DNA from: Paenibacillus koleovorans NBRC 103111
GTDB taxonomy: Bacteria > Bacillota > Bacilli > Paenibacillales > NBRC-103111
Reading direction: 5' to 3'
DNA: 39,485 nucleotides
Assembly (NCBI RefSeq): GCF_004000845.1
Contig: NZ_BIMA01000063.1
Span: 1 to 39,485, forward strand
A program made the position numbers and the translations under genes. The notes beneath the pieces were generated by a model. The model saw only the letters and a program-made list of their open reading frames with translations. It did no database searches and was not told the DNA's origin. Below are positions 1-7,915 of the stretch, piece after piece. Each line of letters starts with the position of its first letter. Positions within the stretch are counted from its first letter, which is position 1.

Positions 1-189
1 TTCCGCTTCGTTGAACAGCAGCAGTTGATCGGGATGTATCTGTTCACTGGAGGAGGCGAACTGCCGGCGCTGCGCCAACCGGAATTGCTCTTCGAACCAA
101 CGCAGCTTGGCTTTGAGCTCCTCGTTTTCACGTACCAGTTTAGCCAGTTGTTCTTCGGTTGTAGTGGGGGCTTTCATTTGATTATCCAT
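1..189 (-). CDS. tnpC: IS66 transposase TnpC, N-terminal fragment
   Basis: The ATG at 187-189 opens a frame that stays open for 63 codons to the window edge. The protein starts with a charged coiled-coil-like stretch (EEQLAKLVRENEELKAKLRW) followed by RLAQRRQFASSSEQ, which is the typical start of the DDE-type IS66 transposase (leucine-zipper region, then the R-FG/FA-SE motif). The catalytic DDE core is beyond the window, so activity cannot be judged. It lies 70 bases after tnpB in the transcription direction, as usual for IS66 elements. Confidence 0.88.
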   Translation of the reverse strand, partial: MDNQMKAPTTTEEQLAKLVRENEELKAKLRWFEEQFRLAQRRQFASSSEQIHPDQLLLFNEAE

Positions 190-259
190 ACCTACCTTTT
201 CGACGTCTTGTCGACCGCTCCTGCCGGAAAATGAGGCAAAAAACGGAAGACAAATCTTG

Positions 260-613
260 CTAAATGATGCGTTCCGGCCGAAGGGGCGGATGCGCTTTGC
301 GCTGCTCCAGGGCTAAGCCGTCCAGCAGCCACCGCAGCTCGCGACTGGAGACCGTGACCGTTGCCTCCTCGCTGGTCGGCCACTGGAACGTACCGCGCTC
401 GAGCCGTCGGTACAACAGCCAGAAGCCGTTATGGTCCCAAAGTAGCAGCTTGAGCTTGTCCCGTTGGCGGTTGCAAAACACAAAGAGGCTAGGCGCGAAG
501 GGATCCAGCCCGAAGCCTTCCTGTACGAGTGCGGCGAGGGCATCGATGGACTTGCGCAAATCCGTGGGTCCACAGGCCAAATAAACGCGTTGAGGGTTGG
601 GGAGCGTCAGCAC
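260..613 (-). CDS. tnpB: IS66 accessory protein TnpB (IS66 Orf2-like)
   Basis: A 117-residue protein of the IS66 Orf2 family. The signature stretch GPTDLRKSIDALAALVQ (residues ~15-31), the FVFCNRQRDKLKLL segment and the WDHNGFWLLYRRLERGTF segment are all present and uninterrupted. The family is required with TnpA and TnpC for transposition, but its biochemical role is not settled. The start codon is GTG at 611-613, placed so that the tnpA stop lies inside GTGCTGA. This overlap suggests translational coupling to tnpA. Length is normal for the family. Confidence 0.92.
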   Translation of the reverse strand: MLTLPNPQRVYLACGPTDLRKSIDALAALVQEGFGLDPFAPSLFVFCNRQRDKLKLLLWDHNGFWLLYRRLERGTFQWPTSEEATVTVSSRELRWLLDGLALEQRKAHPPLRPERII

Positions 614-945
614 GGTACCGCCTCCGCCAGCGCATGCACGACCTCACGAAGCAACTGGGGATCGAAGCCGGCGTCCAGTTCAATCTCGGCCAGACCAATG
701 CGAAGGATAAGGGAGGTACGTCGTTCCTCGTCCATTACAGCCAGAGGTACAAAGGGGGTTACTGGGGGTGCCGTTGAGGCCTCGGTCGAAGGGGGAAGCG
801 TGTGCTTGGGAGACTTGTAGAGCCAGTATTTCATTTGATCCATCGTGCAGCCGTGGGCTTCACACCACCTTTTTAGGGTCAGACCGCTGGCCCGGTACTC
901 CTCCACGCGCGCGGCCCATTTCTGACGACGATTTACATTTACCAT
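607..945 (-). CDS. tnpA: IS66 accessory protein TnpA (IS66 Orf1-like, helix-turn-helix)
   Basis: A 112-residue protein with an N-terminal helix-turn-helix-like region (RRQKWAARVEEYRASGLTLKRWCEAHG) of the IS3/IS66 Orf1 type, a proline/threonine-rich linker (residues ~48-65), and a C-terminal IGLAEIELDAGF stretch typical of IS66 TnpA. The ATG at 943-945 has AAGGAGG at good spacing on the minus strand. That ribosome binding site is part of an inverted repeat (949-979). The stop overlaps the GTG start of tnpB. Confidence 0.9.
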   Translation of the reverse strand: MVNVNRRQKWAARVEEYRASGLTLKRWCEAHGCTMDQMKYWLYKSPKHTLPPSTEASTAPPVTPFVPLAVMDEERRTSLILRIGLAEIELDAGFDPQLLREVVHALAEAVPC

Positions 946-948
946 GTT

Positions 949-979
949 GAGGTAACCTCCTTATGTTCTCGGTTACCTC
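949..979 (-). promoter_or_regulatory. Inverted repeat at the tnpA ribosome binding site
   Basis: The 9-base arms GAGGTAACC (949-957) and GGTTACCTC (971-979) are perfect inverted repeats with a 13-base loop. On the tnpA mRNA the 3' arm and the adjoining loop bases contain the AAGGAGG ribosome binding site, and the ATG begins three bases after the stem. A folded hairpin would hide the site and reduce tnpA translation. Role inferred from position only. Confidence 0.55.
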
Positions 980-1011
980 ATGCTCTCATGGAATTTGTAT
1001 AGTTTAAAGGT

Positions 1012-1031
1012 GGGGACAGTTTGACGCTTAC
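1012..1031. repeat. Right terminal inverted repeat of the IS66 element
   Basis: The minus strand reads GTAAGCGTCAAACTGTCCCC inward from 1031. The GTAAGCG tip is shared by IS66-family ends. The partner end is outside the window, so the repeat length is an estimate. Confidence 0.75.
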
Positions 1032-1067
1032 ATTGAGCCACTGCTCCAGTTCATGGGAGCTATATTC

Positions 1068-1116
1068 AAAATAAAACCCCCTCGCCATCGCCATTTCATG
1101 ACGACTACAAGGGGGC
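1068..1116 (-). terminator. Rho-independent terminator of glnA
   Basis: In the minus direction, 14 bases after the glnA stop, a long hairpin has CCCCCT/AGGGGG outer arms and a further paired segment GTCGTCAT/ATGGCGAT with G-T wobbles. It is followed by TTTTATTTT. This ends the glnRA transcript and separates it from the IS66 element. Confidence 0.88.
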
Positions 1117-1129
1117 GTATGCAATCAAC

Positions 1130-2467
1130 TTAATACAGCGTCATGTACTGCTCGCGCTCCCAGTTATGAACCTGGGTGCGGTACATATCCCACTCGATCT
1201 CCTTCAACTCGAAGAAGTGGGTAAGCGCATGCTCGCCGAGCGCCTCGAAGATCACTTCGTCATTCAGCATCTCGAACAACGCTTCCTTCAGGTTGGCCGG
1301 CAAGCTGGGAATGCCTTGCTCTTCCCGCTCTTCCTCCGACATGATGTAGATGTTGCGGTCGACCGGAGCCGGCAAGTCCATCCGATGTTTGATGCCGTTC
1401 AGACCGGCCTTCAGCATAACCGCGAGCGCCAAATACGGATTCGCGGCCGGATCCGGGTTGCGCACCTCGACCCGTGTGGACAGCCCGCGAGACGCCGGAA
1501 TCCGGATCATCGGGCTGCGGTTGCTCGCCGACCAAGCTACGTAGCAAGGAGCTTCGTATCCCGGAACGAGACGTTTATAGGAGTTCACGGTCGGATTCGT
1601 AATCGCGGCGAAAGCGCGCGCGTGCTTCAGAACCCCGGCCATGTAATAATAGGCGGTTTCGCTCAAGCCAAGGCGATCCTTATCATCGTAGAACGCGTTC
1701 TCCGAGCCCTTGAACAACGATTGATGGCAATGCATTCCCGAGCCGTTCACACCGAACAATGGCTTCGGCATGAAGGTCGCATGCAAGCCATGCTGGCGAG
1801 CTACCGTCTTCACGACGAGCTTGAACGTCTGAATTTGGTCGGCCGCCTTGACCGCATCGGCATATTTGAAATCGATCTCGTGCTGACCCGGCGCCACTTC
1901 GTGGTGGGAAGCCTCGATCTCGAAGCCCATCTCTTCCAGCGTCAAGACGATCTCGCGACGGCAGTTCTCGCCCAGATCCATCGGCGCCAAGTCGAAATAG
2001 CCGCCCTGGTCGTTCAGCTCCATCGTCGGATTGCCCTTCTCATCGGTCTTGAACAAGAAAAATTCCGGTTCCGGGCCGACATTCATCGCCGTATATCCCA
2101 TCTCCTCGGCTTCCCTCAGCGCACGCTTCAGAATCCCGCGCGGATCGCCGGGAAAAGGCCGCCCGTCCGGCAAATAAATGTCGCAAATCATCCGCGCAAC
2201 GCGGTCTTCCGTTACCCAAGGGAACACAACCCATGTATCCAAATCCGGATACAAGTACATGTCCGACTCTTCGATCCGAACGTAACCTTCAATAGAGGAA
2301 CCGTCGAACATCATCTTGTTGTCCAGCGCTTTTTCCAACTGACTGACCGGGATTTCCACGTTTTTGACCGAACCCAGCAGGTCGGTGAACTGCAGGCGGA
2401 TGAACCGAACGTTTTGTTCCTTTGCAATCCGCATAATGTCTTGCTTCGAATATTGTGGACGACTCAT
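1130..2467 (-). CDS. glnA: Glutamine synthetase type I (GSI-alpha)
   Basis: Makes glutamine from glutamate, ammonia and ATP in the cytoplasm. The 445-residue length, the N-terminal [19 protein letters not shown] segment (residues 52-70), the ATP-binding [17 protein letters not shown] region and the C-terminal [10 protein letters not shown] ending match the Bacillus-type enzyme. The segment around residue 64 (VRIEESD) carries the arginine that in B. subtilis GlnA (R62) mediates glutamine feedback inhibition. The adenylylation-type GSI-beta insertion is absent. Start ATG has AGGAGGTC eight bases upstream. It is the second gene of the glnRA operon, 24 bases after glnR. By analogy with B. subtilis, the feedback-inhibited enzyme would also modulate GlnR. 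Confidence 0.98.
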   Translation of the reverse strand: MSRPQYSKQDIMRIAKEQNVRFIRLQFTDLLGSVKNVEIPVSQLEKALDNKMMFDGSSIEGYVRIEESDMYLYPDLDTWVVFPWVTEDRVARMICDIYLPDGRPFPGDPRGILKRALREAEEMGYTAMNVGPEPEFFLFKTDEKGNPTMELNDQGGYFDLAPMDLGENCRREIVLTLEEMGFEIEASHHEVAPGQHEIDFKYADAVKAADQIQTFKLVVKTVARQHGLHATFMPKPLFGVNGSGMHCHQSLFKGSENAFYDDKDRLGLSETAYYYMAGVLKHARAFAAITNPTVNSYKRLVPGYEAPCYVAWSASNRSPMIRIPASRGLSTRVEVRNPDPAANPYLALAVMLKAGLNGIKHRMDLPAPVDRNIYIMSEEEREEQGIPSLPANLKEALFEMLNDEVIFEALGEHALTHFFELKEIEWDMYRTQVHNWEREQYMTLY

Positions 2468-2491
2468 ACGGCTTGACCTCCTAAAGGGACC

Positions 2492-2914
2492 TTATTTGGG
2501 ATAGAACCGGGACAGCTCGCCTTGAATCAAGGACACTTGGCCCAATCGTTTGCCCGAACGGAGCTGCTGCTTCAGCAGCTTGTGCAGCTGCGAATCGCTC
2601 ATCTCGCGCTGGATCTCGCGGCGCTTCTCTTCCGTCTGTTCATTTAGTACCGTAGCTTCTTGGGATTCTTTATTAACAGGGTTAAGCACTTGCTTGATGC
2701 CGGCGATGTTCACGCCCTTCTCGATCAACGCTTTGATCTGCAGGAGCCGTTCCACGTCGTTAAACGAGAAAAGCCTCTGATTCCCCGATGTCCGCGCGGG
2801 TATGATCAGCTCGTGCTGCTCGTAATAGCGGATTTGCCGCGCCGTCAGATCGGTCAGCTTCATCACGATGCCGATCGGGAACAAGGCCATATTCCTGCGA
2901 AGATCGTCACTCAT
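2492..2914 (-). CDS. glnR: Nitrogen-responsive repressor GlnR (MerR family)
   Basis: Represses glnRA and other nitrogen genes when glutamine is plentiful, after interacting with feedback-inhibited glutamine synthetase (known for B. subtilis). The N-terminal MerR winged helix-turn-helix is clear (LTDLTARQIRYYEQHELIIPA, then the NQRLFSFNDVERLLQI wing), and the C-terminal tail (KLLKQQLRSGKRLGQVSLIQGELSRF) fits the glutamine-sensing, autoinhibitory tail. The frame is open further upstream to 2980, but the ATG at 2912-2914 has GGAGTG eight bases before it, gives 140 residues (about 135 in Bacillus), and lies downstream of the SigA promoter. The longer start would overlap the -35 element. Confidence 0.96.
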   Translation of the reverse strand: MSDDLRRNMALFPIGIVMKLTDLTARQIRYYEQHELIIPARTSGNQRLFSFNDVERLLQIKALIEKGVNIAGIKQVLNPVNKESQEATVLNEQTEEKRREIQREMSDSQLHKLLKQQLRSGKRLGQVSLIQGELSRFYPK

Positions 2915-2951
2915 TTCTGCATCACTCCAAGAGAATATAGGGGTTACTTGA

Positions 2952-3001
2952 ATTGTACCGTTCCTGCCAATACGTGTCAAGGCATGTAAGGTTTCGTCAC
3001 A
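2952..3001 (-). promoter_or_regulatory. SigA promoter of glnRA with an upstream GlnR box
   Basis: On the minus strand TTGACA (2975-2980) is followed after 17 bases by TACAAT (2952-2957). Immediately upstream, TGTGACGAAACCTTACA (2985-3001) fits the GlnR/TnrA consensus TGTNA-N7-TNACA. The layout resembles B. subtilis glnRA operator 1 next to the -35. A second operator overlapping the -35 is not clear here. The box overlaps the last codons of ynbB. Confidence 0.88.
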
Positions 3002-4250
3002 ATAACCCGGCCTTCATCATGTTGGACACGGCGGTCAGCACGCCTAGCTTCACGTGGGAGTAGGTCAACCCGCCTTGCATATAAGCGATATAAGGCTCCC
3101 GAATCGGCGCGTCCGCCGATAGCTCCAGACTGCCGCCCTGAATGAAAGTGCCCGCTGCCATGATGACGGGATGCTCGTAACCCGGCATGTCCCATGCTTC
3201 AGGGACGACATGCGCGTCAACGGCAGCCGCTCGCTGGATGCCCTGCACGAACGACACCAGATGCTTCTCGCCTGTGAACCGGATCGCTTGAATCAGATCG
3301 GTTCGCGGGTCGTTCCAGCGCGGATGCGTGTCGAACCCGAGCTGCTCGAACAATGCGGCGGCGAACACCGCGCCCTTCAACGCTTGCCCCACCAGATGCG
3401 GGGCAAGGAACAAGCCCTGGTACATGCTGCGCAGCGTGCCGAGCATTGCCCCTACATCCCCGCCGATGCCCGGGGCGGTCAACCGATAGGCGGCAAGCTC
3501 GACGAGCTCTTGCTTGCCTGCGATATAGCCGCCGGTAGGCGCTATGCCGCCGCCGGGGTTCTTGATGAGCGAGCCGGCGATCAAGTCGACGCCGACCTCC
3601 GTCGGCTCGCGTTCCTCGGTGAACTCGCCATAGCAGTTATCGACGAAGACGAGCACATCCGTCTTGATCTCTTTGACATACGCGGTCATCTCAGCGATCT
3701 CGTCCACGCTGAAGGACGGCCGCCAATCGTAGCCTCGCGATCGCTGGATGCCGATCACCCTCGTCTTCGGCGTGATCGCGGCACGGATCGCGTCCCAATC
3801 CGGCGTCCCGTTCGTCTGCAGCGCGACTTCCTCGTACACGACGCCCCAATCCTGCAGCGAGCCCTTGCCATCGCCGGGTTTGCCGATCACCTTGTGCAGC
3901 GTGTCATACGGCTTGCCCGTGATGTAGAGCATATGGTCGCCTGGTCTCAGGACACCGAACAAGGCCGTCCCGATCGTGTGCGTCCCCGATACGAAATGCG
4001 GCCGAACGAGCGCCGCCTCGGCGCCGAACACGTCCGCATACACGAGATCGAGCACCTCCCGGCCACGGTCATTGTAGCCGTAGCCGGTCGAGCCCGCAAA
4101 GTGGTAGTCGCTCACTTTATGCTTCTGAAAGGCGCCGATCACCTTCCATTGATTCCGGTCGACCGTACGGTCGATCCGTTTCATTCGCGGTTCGGCGGTT
4201 TCCTCCGCCTGCTCCATGCGATTCAATAGCGAATCGGGAAACGTCATCAT
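2997..4250 (-). CDS. ynbB: YnbB-like PLP-dependent enzyme (aluminium resistance / methionine gamma-lyase-related family)
   Basis: A 417-residue fold-type I PLP enzyme of the family annotated as aluminium resistance protein or cystathionine beta-lyase-like. The PLP lysine is expected in SLIKNPGGGIAPTGGYIAG (residues ~225-245), preceded by DVLVFVDNCYGEF, where the aspartate would contact the PLP ring nitrogen. The GSTGYGYNDRGRE region near residue 55 is also typical. The true substrate is not established. Its ATG overlaps the hflX stop as ATGA, so translation is probably coupled; an in-frame ATG follows immediately. The hflX-ynbB-glnR order is the same as in Bacillus. Confidence 0.9.
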   Translation of the reverse strand: MMTFPDSLLNRMEQAEETAEPRMKRIDRTVDRNQWKVIGAFQKHKVSDYHFAGSTGYGYNDRGREVLDLVYADVFGAEAALVRPHFVSGTHTIGTALFGVLRPGDHMLYITGKPYDTLHKVIGKPGDGKGSLQDWGVVYEEVALQTNGTPDWDAIRAAITPKTRVIGIQRSRGYDWRPSFSVDEIAEMTAYVKEIKTDVLVFVDNCYGEFTEEREPTEVGVDLIAGSLIKNPGGGIAPTGGYIAGKQELVELAAYRLTAPGIGGDVGAMLGTLRSMYQGLFLAPHLVGQALKGAVFAAALFEQLGFDTHPRWNDPRTDLIQAIRFTGEKHLVSFVQGIQRAAAVDAHVVPEAWDMPGYEHPVIMAAGTFIQGGSLELSADAPIREPYIAYMQGGLTYSHVKLGVLTAVSNMMKAGLL

Positions 4251-5626
4251 TGCGGCCTCGCCCCCGAATCCCCGCCCCCCTCCGCAACCGCGTCTGCCGC
4301 TCCATCCAGACCGGCAAGCTCGCGAACAGCAACAGGCCCATCCACTAAATAAGGAGTCAGCTTATAGCCGACCTTTTCGTATTCATTGCGCTTGACGCGC
4401 ACCTTGAACTCCATCCGCTCGTCCTCGCCGATTTGCTGGTCGAGCACTTCACCGATCCGATACAGCAGCGCGATCGCATCGCCCTTGTCAGGCGGGATGC
4501 GGAACGTAACAGTGCCGCCCATCAGCTTGTTCTCGATCCTCAGCTTGAGCCGCTCCAGATCGGAGTCGCTCATCGCACTGACCCGGATCAGCTCGCCTTC
4601 CGTCGTCAGCCAATCATGCTGGCTCGGCTCCAACAAGTCGATCTTGTTGAACACGGTCAGCTTCTCCTTGCCGTGCGCCCCGAGCTCCTCCAGTACTTGC
4701 TCTACGACGCGCATTTGCTCTTCCCGCATCTCGGCGGAGCTATCCACCACATGCAGAATCAAGTCGGCTTCGCATACTTCCTCCAGCGTGGCGCGAAAAG
4801 CGGCCACCAGATCATGCGGCAAATGCTGAATGAAGCCGACCGTATCCGTCAGAACGATCTCTTGACCGTTCGGCAGCTTCAAGCTGCGCGAGGTCGGGTC
4901 CAGAGTGGCGAACAGCTTGTTCTCCGCGTACACATCGGCCTCGGTCAGCCGGTTGAGCAGCGTCGACTTGCCTGCATTCGTGTAACCGGCTAGCGCCACC
5001 TGGAATACGCCGGTTTTGCGCCGGCGCTCGCGATGCAGCGTCCGATGCCGGACGACTTCCTCCAGCGCATGCCGCAGCTCGCTGATCCGGTCGCGGATAT
5101 GCCGGCGGTCCGTCTCCAGCTTCGTCTCGCCCGGTCCGCGCGTGCCGATCCCGCCGCCGAGGCGGGACAAGTTCTTGCCGTGCCCCGACAGCCGCGGCAG
5201 CAAGTAGCTGAGCTGGGCCAACTCGACCTGCAGGCTGCCTTCTCGGGTTCTGGAGCGCTGAGCGAAAATGTCCAGAATGAGCTGCGTCCGGTCGATGATC
5301 TTCACGTCCAACGCTTGCTCCAGGTTGCGAACTTGAGCGCCTGACAGCTCCTGATTGAAAATCGCGGTGTTGGCCTCATGGGCGTTCAGCAGCGTCTTCA
5401 GCTCTTCCACTTTTCCTTTGCCGATAAACCACCGAAAATCTACGGCATCCTTCTCTTGGATCAATTTATCCATCACGAACACGCCGGCGGTTTCCGCCAA
5501 GCTGACCAATTCGTTCATCGAATAGTCGATCATCGCATCGGACAGCCGGTCGCTCTTCAACACCAAACTGACGAGCACCGCCCGGTCTTGAACCCGGGAT
5601 TGTATTTCAAACGAGGTAGGCTTCAT
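4247..5626 (-). CDS. hflX: GTPase HflX (ribosome-associated)
   Basis: HflX GTPases bind the 50S subunit and split stalled or hibernating 70S ribosomes. The N-terminal domain is followed by the glycine-rich linker GGGIGTRGPGETKLETDRR (family hallmark), a long charged helix, then the G domain: G1 GYTNAGKST, G3 DTVGFI, G4 NKID, G5 VSAMS. The open frame begins at 5632, but the ATG at 5624-5626 lies nine bases after AAGGAGG while the first ATG is only three bases from it. The later start (459 residues) is therefore preferred. The C-terminus runs into a Gly/Ala-rich tail and overlaps the ynbB start by ATGA. Confidence 0.96.
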   Translation of the reverse strand: MKPTSFEIQSRVQDRAVLVSLVLKSDRLSDAMIDYSMNELVSLAETAGVFVMDKLIQEKDAVDFRWFIGKGKVEELKTLLNAHEANTAIFNQELSGAQVRNLEQALDVKIIDRTQLILDIFAQRSRTREGSLQVELAQLSYLLPRLSGHGKNLSRLGGGIGTRGPGETKLETDRRHIRDRISELRHALEEVVRHRTLHRERRRKTGVFQVALAGYTNAGKSTLLNRLTEADVYAENKLFATLDPTSRSLKLPNGQEIVLTDTVGFIQHLPHDLVAAFRATLEEVCEADLILHVVDSSAEMREEQMRVVEQVLEELGAHGKEKLTVFNKIDLLEPSQHDWLTTEGELIRVSAMSDSDLERLKLRIENKLMGGTVTFRIPPDKGDAIALLYRIGEVLDQQIGEDERMEFKVRVKRNEYEKVGYKLTPYLVDGPVAVRELAGLDGAADAVAEGGGDSGARPQ

Positions 5627-5724
5627 ACACATATTCCTCCTTCACGAGCGTTCCCCATCGGAACGATCGCCTACTGGCTATTAAGTTCGGTCCAGCATAT
5701 TCCAGCTTCTCCAAACTCGTCTTA

Positions 5725-5733
5725 TTGTACCAC
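5725..5733 (-). promoter_or_regulatory. Candidate extended -10 promoter for hflX
   Basis: On the minus strand TGGTACAAT gives an extended -10 (TGN-TACAAT), about 100 bases before the hflX start and after the terminator of the upstream gene. No good -35 was found 17 bases upstream. A promoter is expected in this gap, but this exact site is tentative. Confidence 0.4.
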
Positions 5734-5771
5734 AGGGACAGCCCTTCTTTCACAGGACCCTTCTTCTGTAC

Positions 5772-5799
5772 AAAAAAAATCCGCCGAAACCGACGGATT
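5772..5799 (-). terminator. Rho-independent terminator of the GGDEF gene
   Basis: In the minus direction ATCCGTCG and CGGCGGAT pair around a GTTT loop, followed by at least six T. It starts a few bases after the stop of the GGDEF gene and separates it from hflX. Confidence 0.85.
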
Positions 5800-5806
5800 C
5801 CTGCTA

Positions 5807-7804
5807 TTATTTCGGCAGCCGGAGCTCTACCGTGGATTCTTCCCCTTTTCCTCCAGTCTGATGATAAGAACCGCCGTGATTCTCGAGCACACGCGTCGCC
5901 GCCATCAACCCGAGTCCAGACGCTTCAGACTTGGAAGAGTAGAACGTTTCTCCGGAATGGCGCACCTGCGACATCTGCAGCCCTTGACCGGTATCCGTAA
6001 ATCGGATGCTGACCTGCGGAGGCTTGAACTCCAAATTAATGGACAGTTGGCCCCCGTTCGGCATCGATTCAATCGCATTCAGCATGACTTGGACGAACAC
6101 CCGCTTCAGCTGCTGCGAATCGCATCGGACCGGCGGAATCGCATTGCTCGTGGACAGTCGGATTTCGACCTGGGACCTCGCGGCTCTCGTCTCGATCGAA
6201 ACGATTGCGTCTTGCACAAGCTCGATCGGACTTCGTCGCTCTTGAGGCTTCTCGAGCGGTTGCGCGACAAACTGGAGATCCTCCACGAACTGCTCGATCC
6301 GCTGCACTTCCGTAAGCATTACAGCGTAGTAAGGCCTCTCCTGCGGCTGCTGCTCCTGCAGCAATCGCGTAAATCCGCCCAGCAGGGTCAACGGCGTGCG
6401 CAGCTCGGCTACAGCGCGATCCGCCAGCTTCCCCATGGCGCTCTGTCGTTCGCTCTGCCTCAGCTGCTCCTCCGCTTTTCGCCGATGCTCCAGACTTCGG
6501 GATAAAATGTGGAAACCAGCCACCTTGTGATTCACTATGATCGGGATGTATGTCACGTTAAGCGGAATCAACGTACCGCCTCGCTGGATCAGCATCAGCT
6601 CCAGATTGTTCGCGCTGCCGATCGCCGTAGCCGTGCGAAACGTTGATACCGCCTCTTCCCGGTTCTCCTCCGCGACGAGCTCGGCGAACGGGCGATCCTT
6701 CAGCTCCTCGAACATGTAGCCAGTCAACCGCTCCGCCGCAGGATTCATGTCCAGCAAGCGCCCCCTCGTGTCAAATGTGCAAATCGGATCGGGATTCAGC
6801 TCGAACAGCTGCTCCGACTGGTTGTGCAAGAGCGGCACGCGGTTGCTCAGCTTGTATTCGTACATATTCAGATCGGCTTCGTGCATCAATTGCTCGATAT
6901 GGGACGTAGAGGACGGATTCGAGGTTGCTTCGCCGATGGAGAACGAGATCAAGATCGGCTTCATGCCCGAAGCAGGCACGAACTCGCTGTTGTTCAGCTT
7001 CTCCTTGATTCGTTGCAGCAAATCTTCGGCGCACCGATTGTCTTCCGTCACAATGACGAACTCGTCTCCGCCGAGTCGGCCGACTGTCGCATTCATCCCT
7101 TCTACCAGATTCCGCAGCGCTTCCGCTACATGCACAATCACTTTGTTGCCGACCATGTGGCCGTATGTATCGTTGATTTGCTTGAAATAGTCCATATCGA
7201 TCAGCAGCACCTTGAGGCGGACGCCGCGCTCCAGCAGCTTTTCACCGAACAGCAATGTCTGCTGCAGGGAAGGAAGCCCGGTGAGCGAATCGATCATCGA
7301 AAGCTTGAAGTACTCGTTGCGCTCTACATACAGCCGCCGCATCATGTGGGCCAGAACCGAGAAGACGAAGGCGTTCAGCGCGACCGCGAAAATATTGGCC
7401 CACAGCTCGGCTTCCTCGATCTGTGTCTGGAACCGAAACAAGAAAAGCGCGGAGATGAGACCGGCTGCAAACGGAACTTGCGGGTTCGTAACCAGCAGCG
7501 CGAACAATAGCAGCAGAGGATACAGGATAAGCAGGAAGCAGTACAGCTTCTCCGCCGGGAACACAACCAACAGCAACGTCAATGCCGCGAAAGCCAGGCC
7601 GTATACGGCCGTCTGTGATTTGCGCAGCAGCATGAGCAAGATCAAAGCCAGGGAGAATAAGGCGGCTACCAGAAGTTCTCGCCAATTGGAATATACGGTT
7701 GCGATTGCACAGCTGGATGTAAAAATCACCAGCGGCAAAATCATGCTGTCCAATCGTTCATACGGAATACCGGCCCGCCATTTCAAGTTCAAAATCGGCT
7801 TCAT
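5807..7804 (-). CDS. Membrane diguanylate cyclase with PAS and degenerate histidine kinase module
   Basis: Predicted domain order for 665 residues: several hydrophobic membrane segments (~20-155), a GGDEF domain (~165-320), a PAS domain (~332-440), a HisKA-like dimerisation region (~445-512) and a HATPase domain (~525-665). The cyclase has intact GGDEF at 245-249, a DxD-type metal site (DMDYFKQINDTYGH) and ADLNMYEYK, so c-di-GMP synthesis is likely. No RxxD inhibitory site is seen in front of GGDEF. The kinase H-box reads AVAELRTPL, with alanine (A466) where the phosphorylated histidine should be, although N576, DTGQG and GLG of the ATP-binding domain remain. Start at 7804 is chosen because GGGGAG lies seven bases upstream; the longer frame runs into the riboswitch. 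Confidence 0.92.
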   Translation of the reverse strand: MKPILNLKWRAGIPYERLDSMILPLVIFTSSCAIATVYSNWRELLVAALFSLALILLMLLRKSQTAVYGLAFAALTLLLVVFPAEKLYCFLLILYPLLLLFALLVTNPQVPFAAGLISALFLFRFQTQIEEAELWANIFAVALNAFVFSVLAHMMRRLYVERNEYFKLSMIDSLTGLPSLQQTLLFGEKLLERGVRLKVLLIDMDYFKQINDTYGHMVGNKVIVHVAEALRNLVEGMNATVGRLGGDEFVIVTEDNRCAEDLLQRIKEKLNNSEFVPASGMKPILISFSIGEATSNPSSTSHIEQLMHEADLNMYEYKLSNRVPLLHNQSEQLFELNPDPICTFDTRGRLLDMNPAAERLTGYMFEELKDRPFAELVAEENREEAVSTFRTATAIGSANNLELMLIQRGGTLIPLNVTYIPIIVNHKVAGFHILSRSLEHRRKAEEQLRQSERQSAMGKLADRAVAELRTPLTLLGGFTRLLQEQQPQERPYYAVMLTEVQRIEQFVEDLQFVAQPLEKPQERRSPIELVQDAIVSIETRAARSQVEIRLSTSNAIPPVRCDSQQLKRVFVQVMLNAIESMPNGGQLSINLEFKPPQVSIRFTDTGQGLQMSQVRHSGETFYSSKSEASGLGLMAATRVLENHGGSYHQTGGKGEESTVELRLPK

Positions 7805-7849
7805 TGTAAATCTCCCCTTTCTTTGTGCTAGTTGAGACGATGGCTCCCG

Positions 7850-7895
7850 AAGAACAGAAAAGGCCATCCCGAATGAATCGGAATAGCCGGATTGC
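7850..7895 (-). terminator. Riboswitch expression platform: terminator with competing antiterminator
   Basis: On the minus strand a GGCTATTCCGA / TTCGGGATGGCC hairpin (7862-7887) is followed by TTTTCTGTTCTT. Its 5' side, GCAATCCGGCTATT (7882-7895), is fully complementary (with G-T wobbles) to GATAGCTGGGTTGC (7924-7937) in the 3' part of the aptamer. The two structures exclude each other, as in a transcriptional OFF switch. Confidence 0.75.
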
Positions 7896-7915
7896 AATAA
7901 AAACAAACGATCTGT

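Larger units (their letters stand above)
1..1031 (-). mobile_element. IS66-family insertion sequence (partial, runs off the left edge)
   Basis: Three consecutive minus-strand genes match the IS66 tnpA-tnpB-tnpC arrangement. The outer end at 1031 reads inward on the minus strand as GTAAGCGTCAAACTGTCCCC, and GTAAGCG is the usual start of IS66 terminal repeats. The other end and most of tnpC lie outside the window. If the element is intact, the 8 bases 1032-1039 (attgagcc) should be repeated at its far end as the target duplication. The insertion sits about 35 bases beyond the glnA terminator, so it does not break a gene visible here. Confidence 0.9.

Noticed and set aside
1166-2476. A 436-codon open frame on the plus strand
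   Set aside because: It is the antisense shadow of glnA; no ribosome binding site and no recognisable protein.
2958-2980. A second GlnR operator overlapping the glnR -35, as in B. subtilis
   Set aside because: The right half-site does not match TNACA; only the upstream box is convincing.
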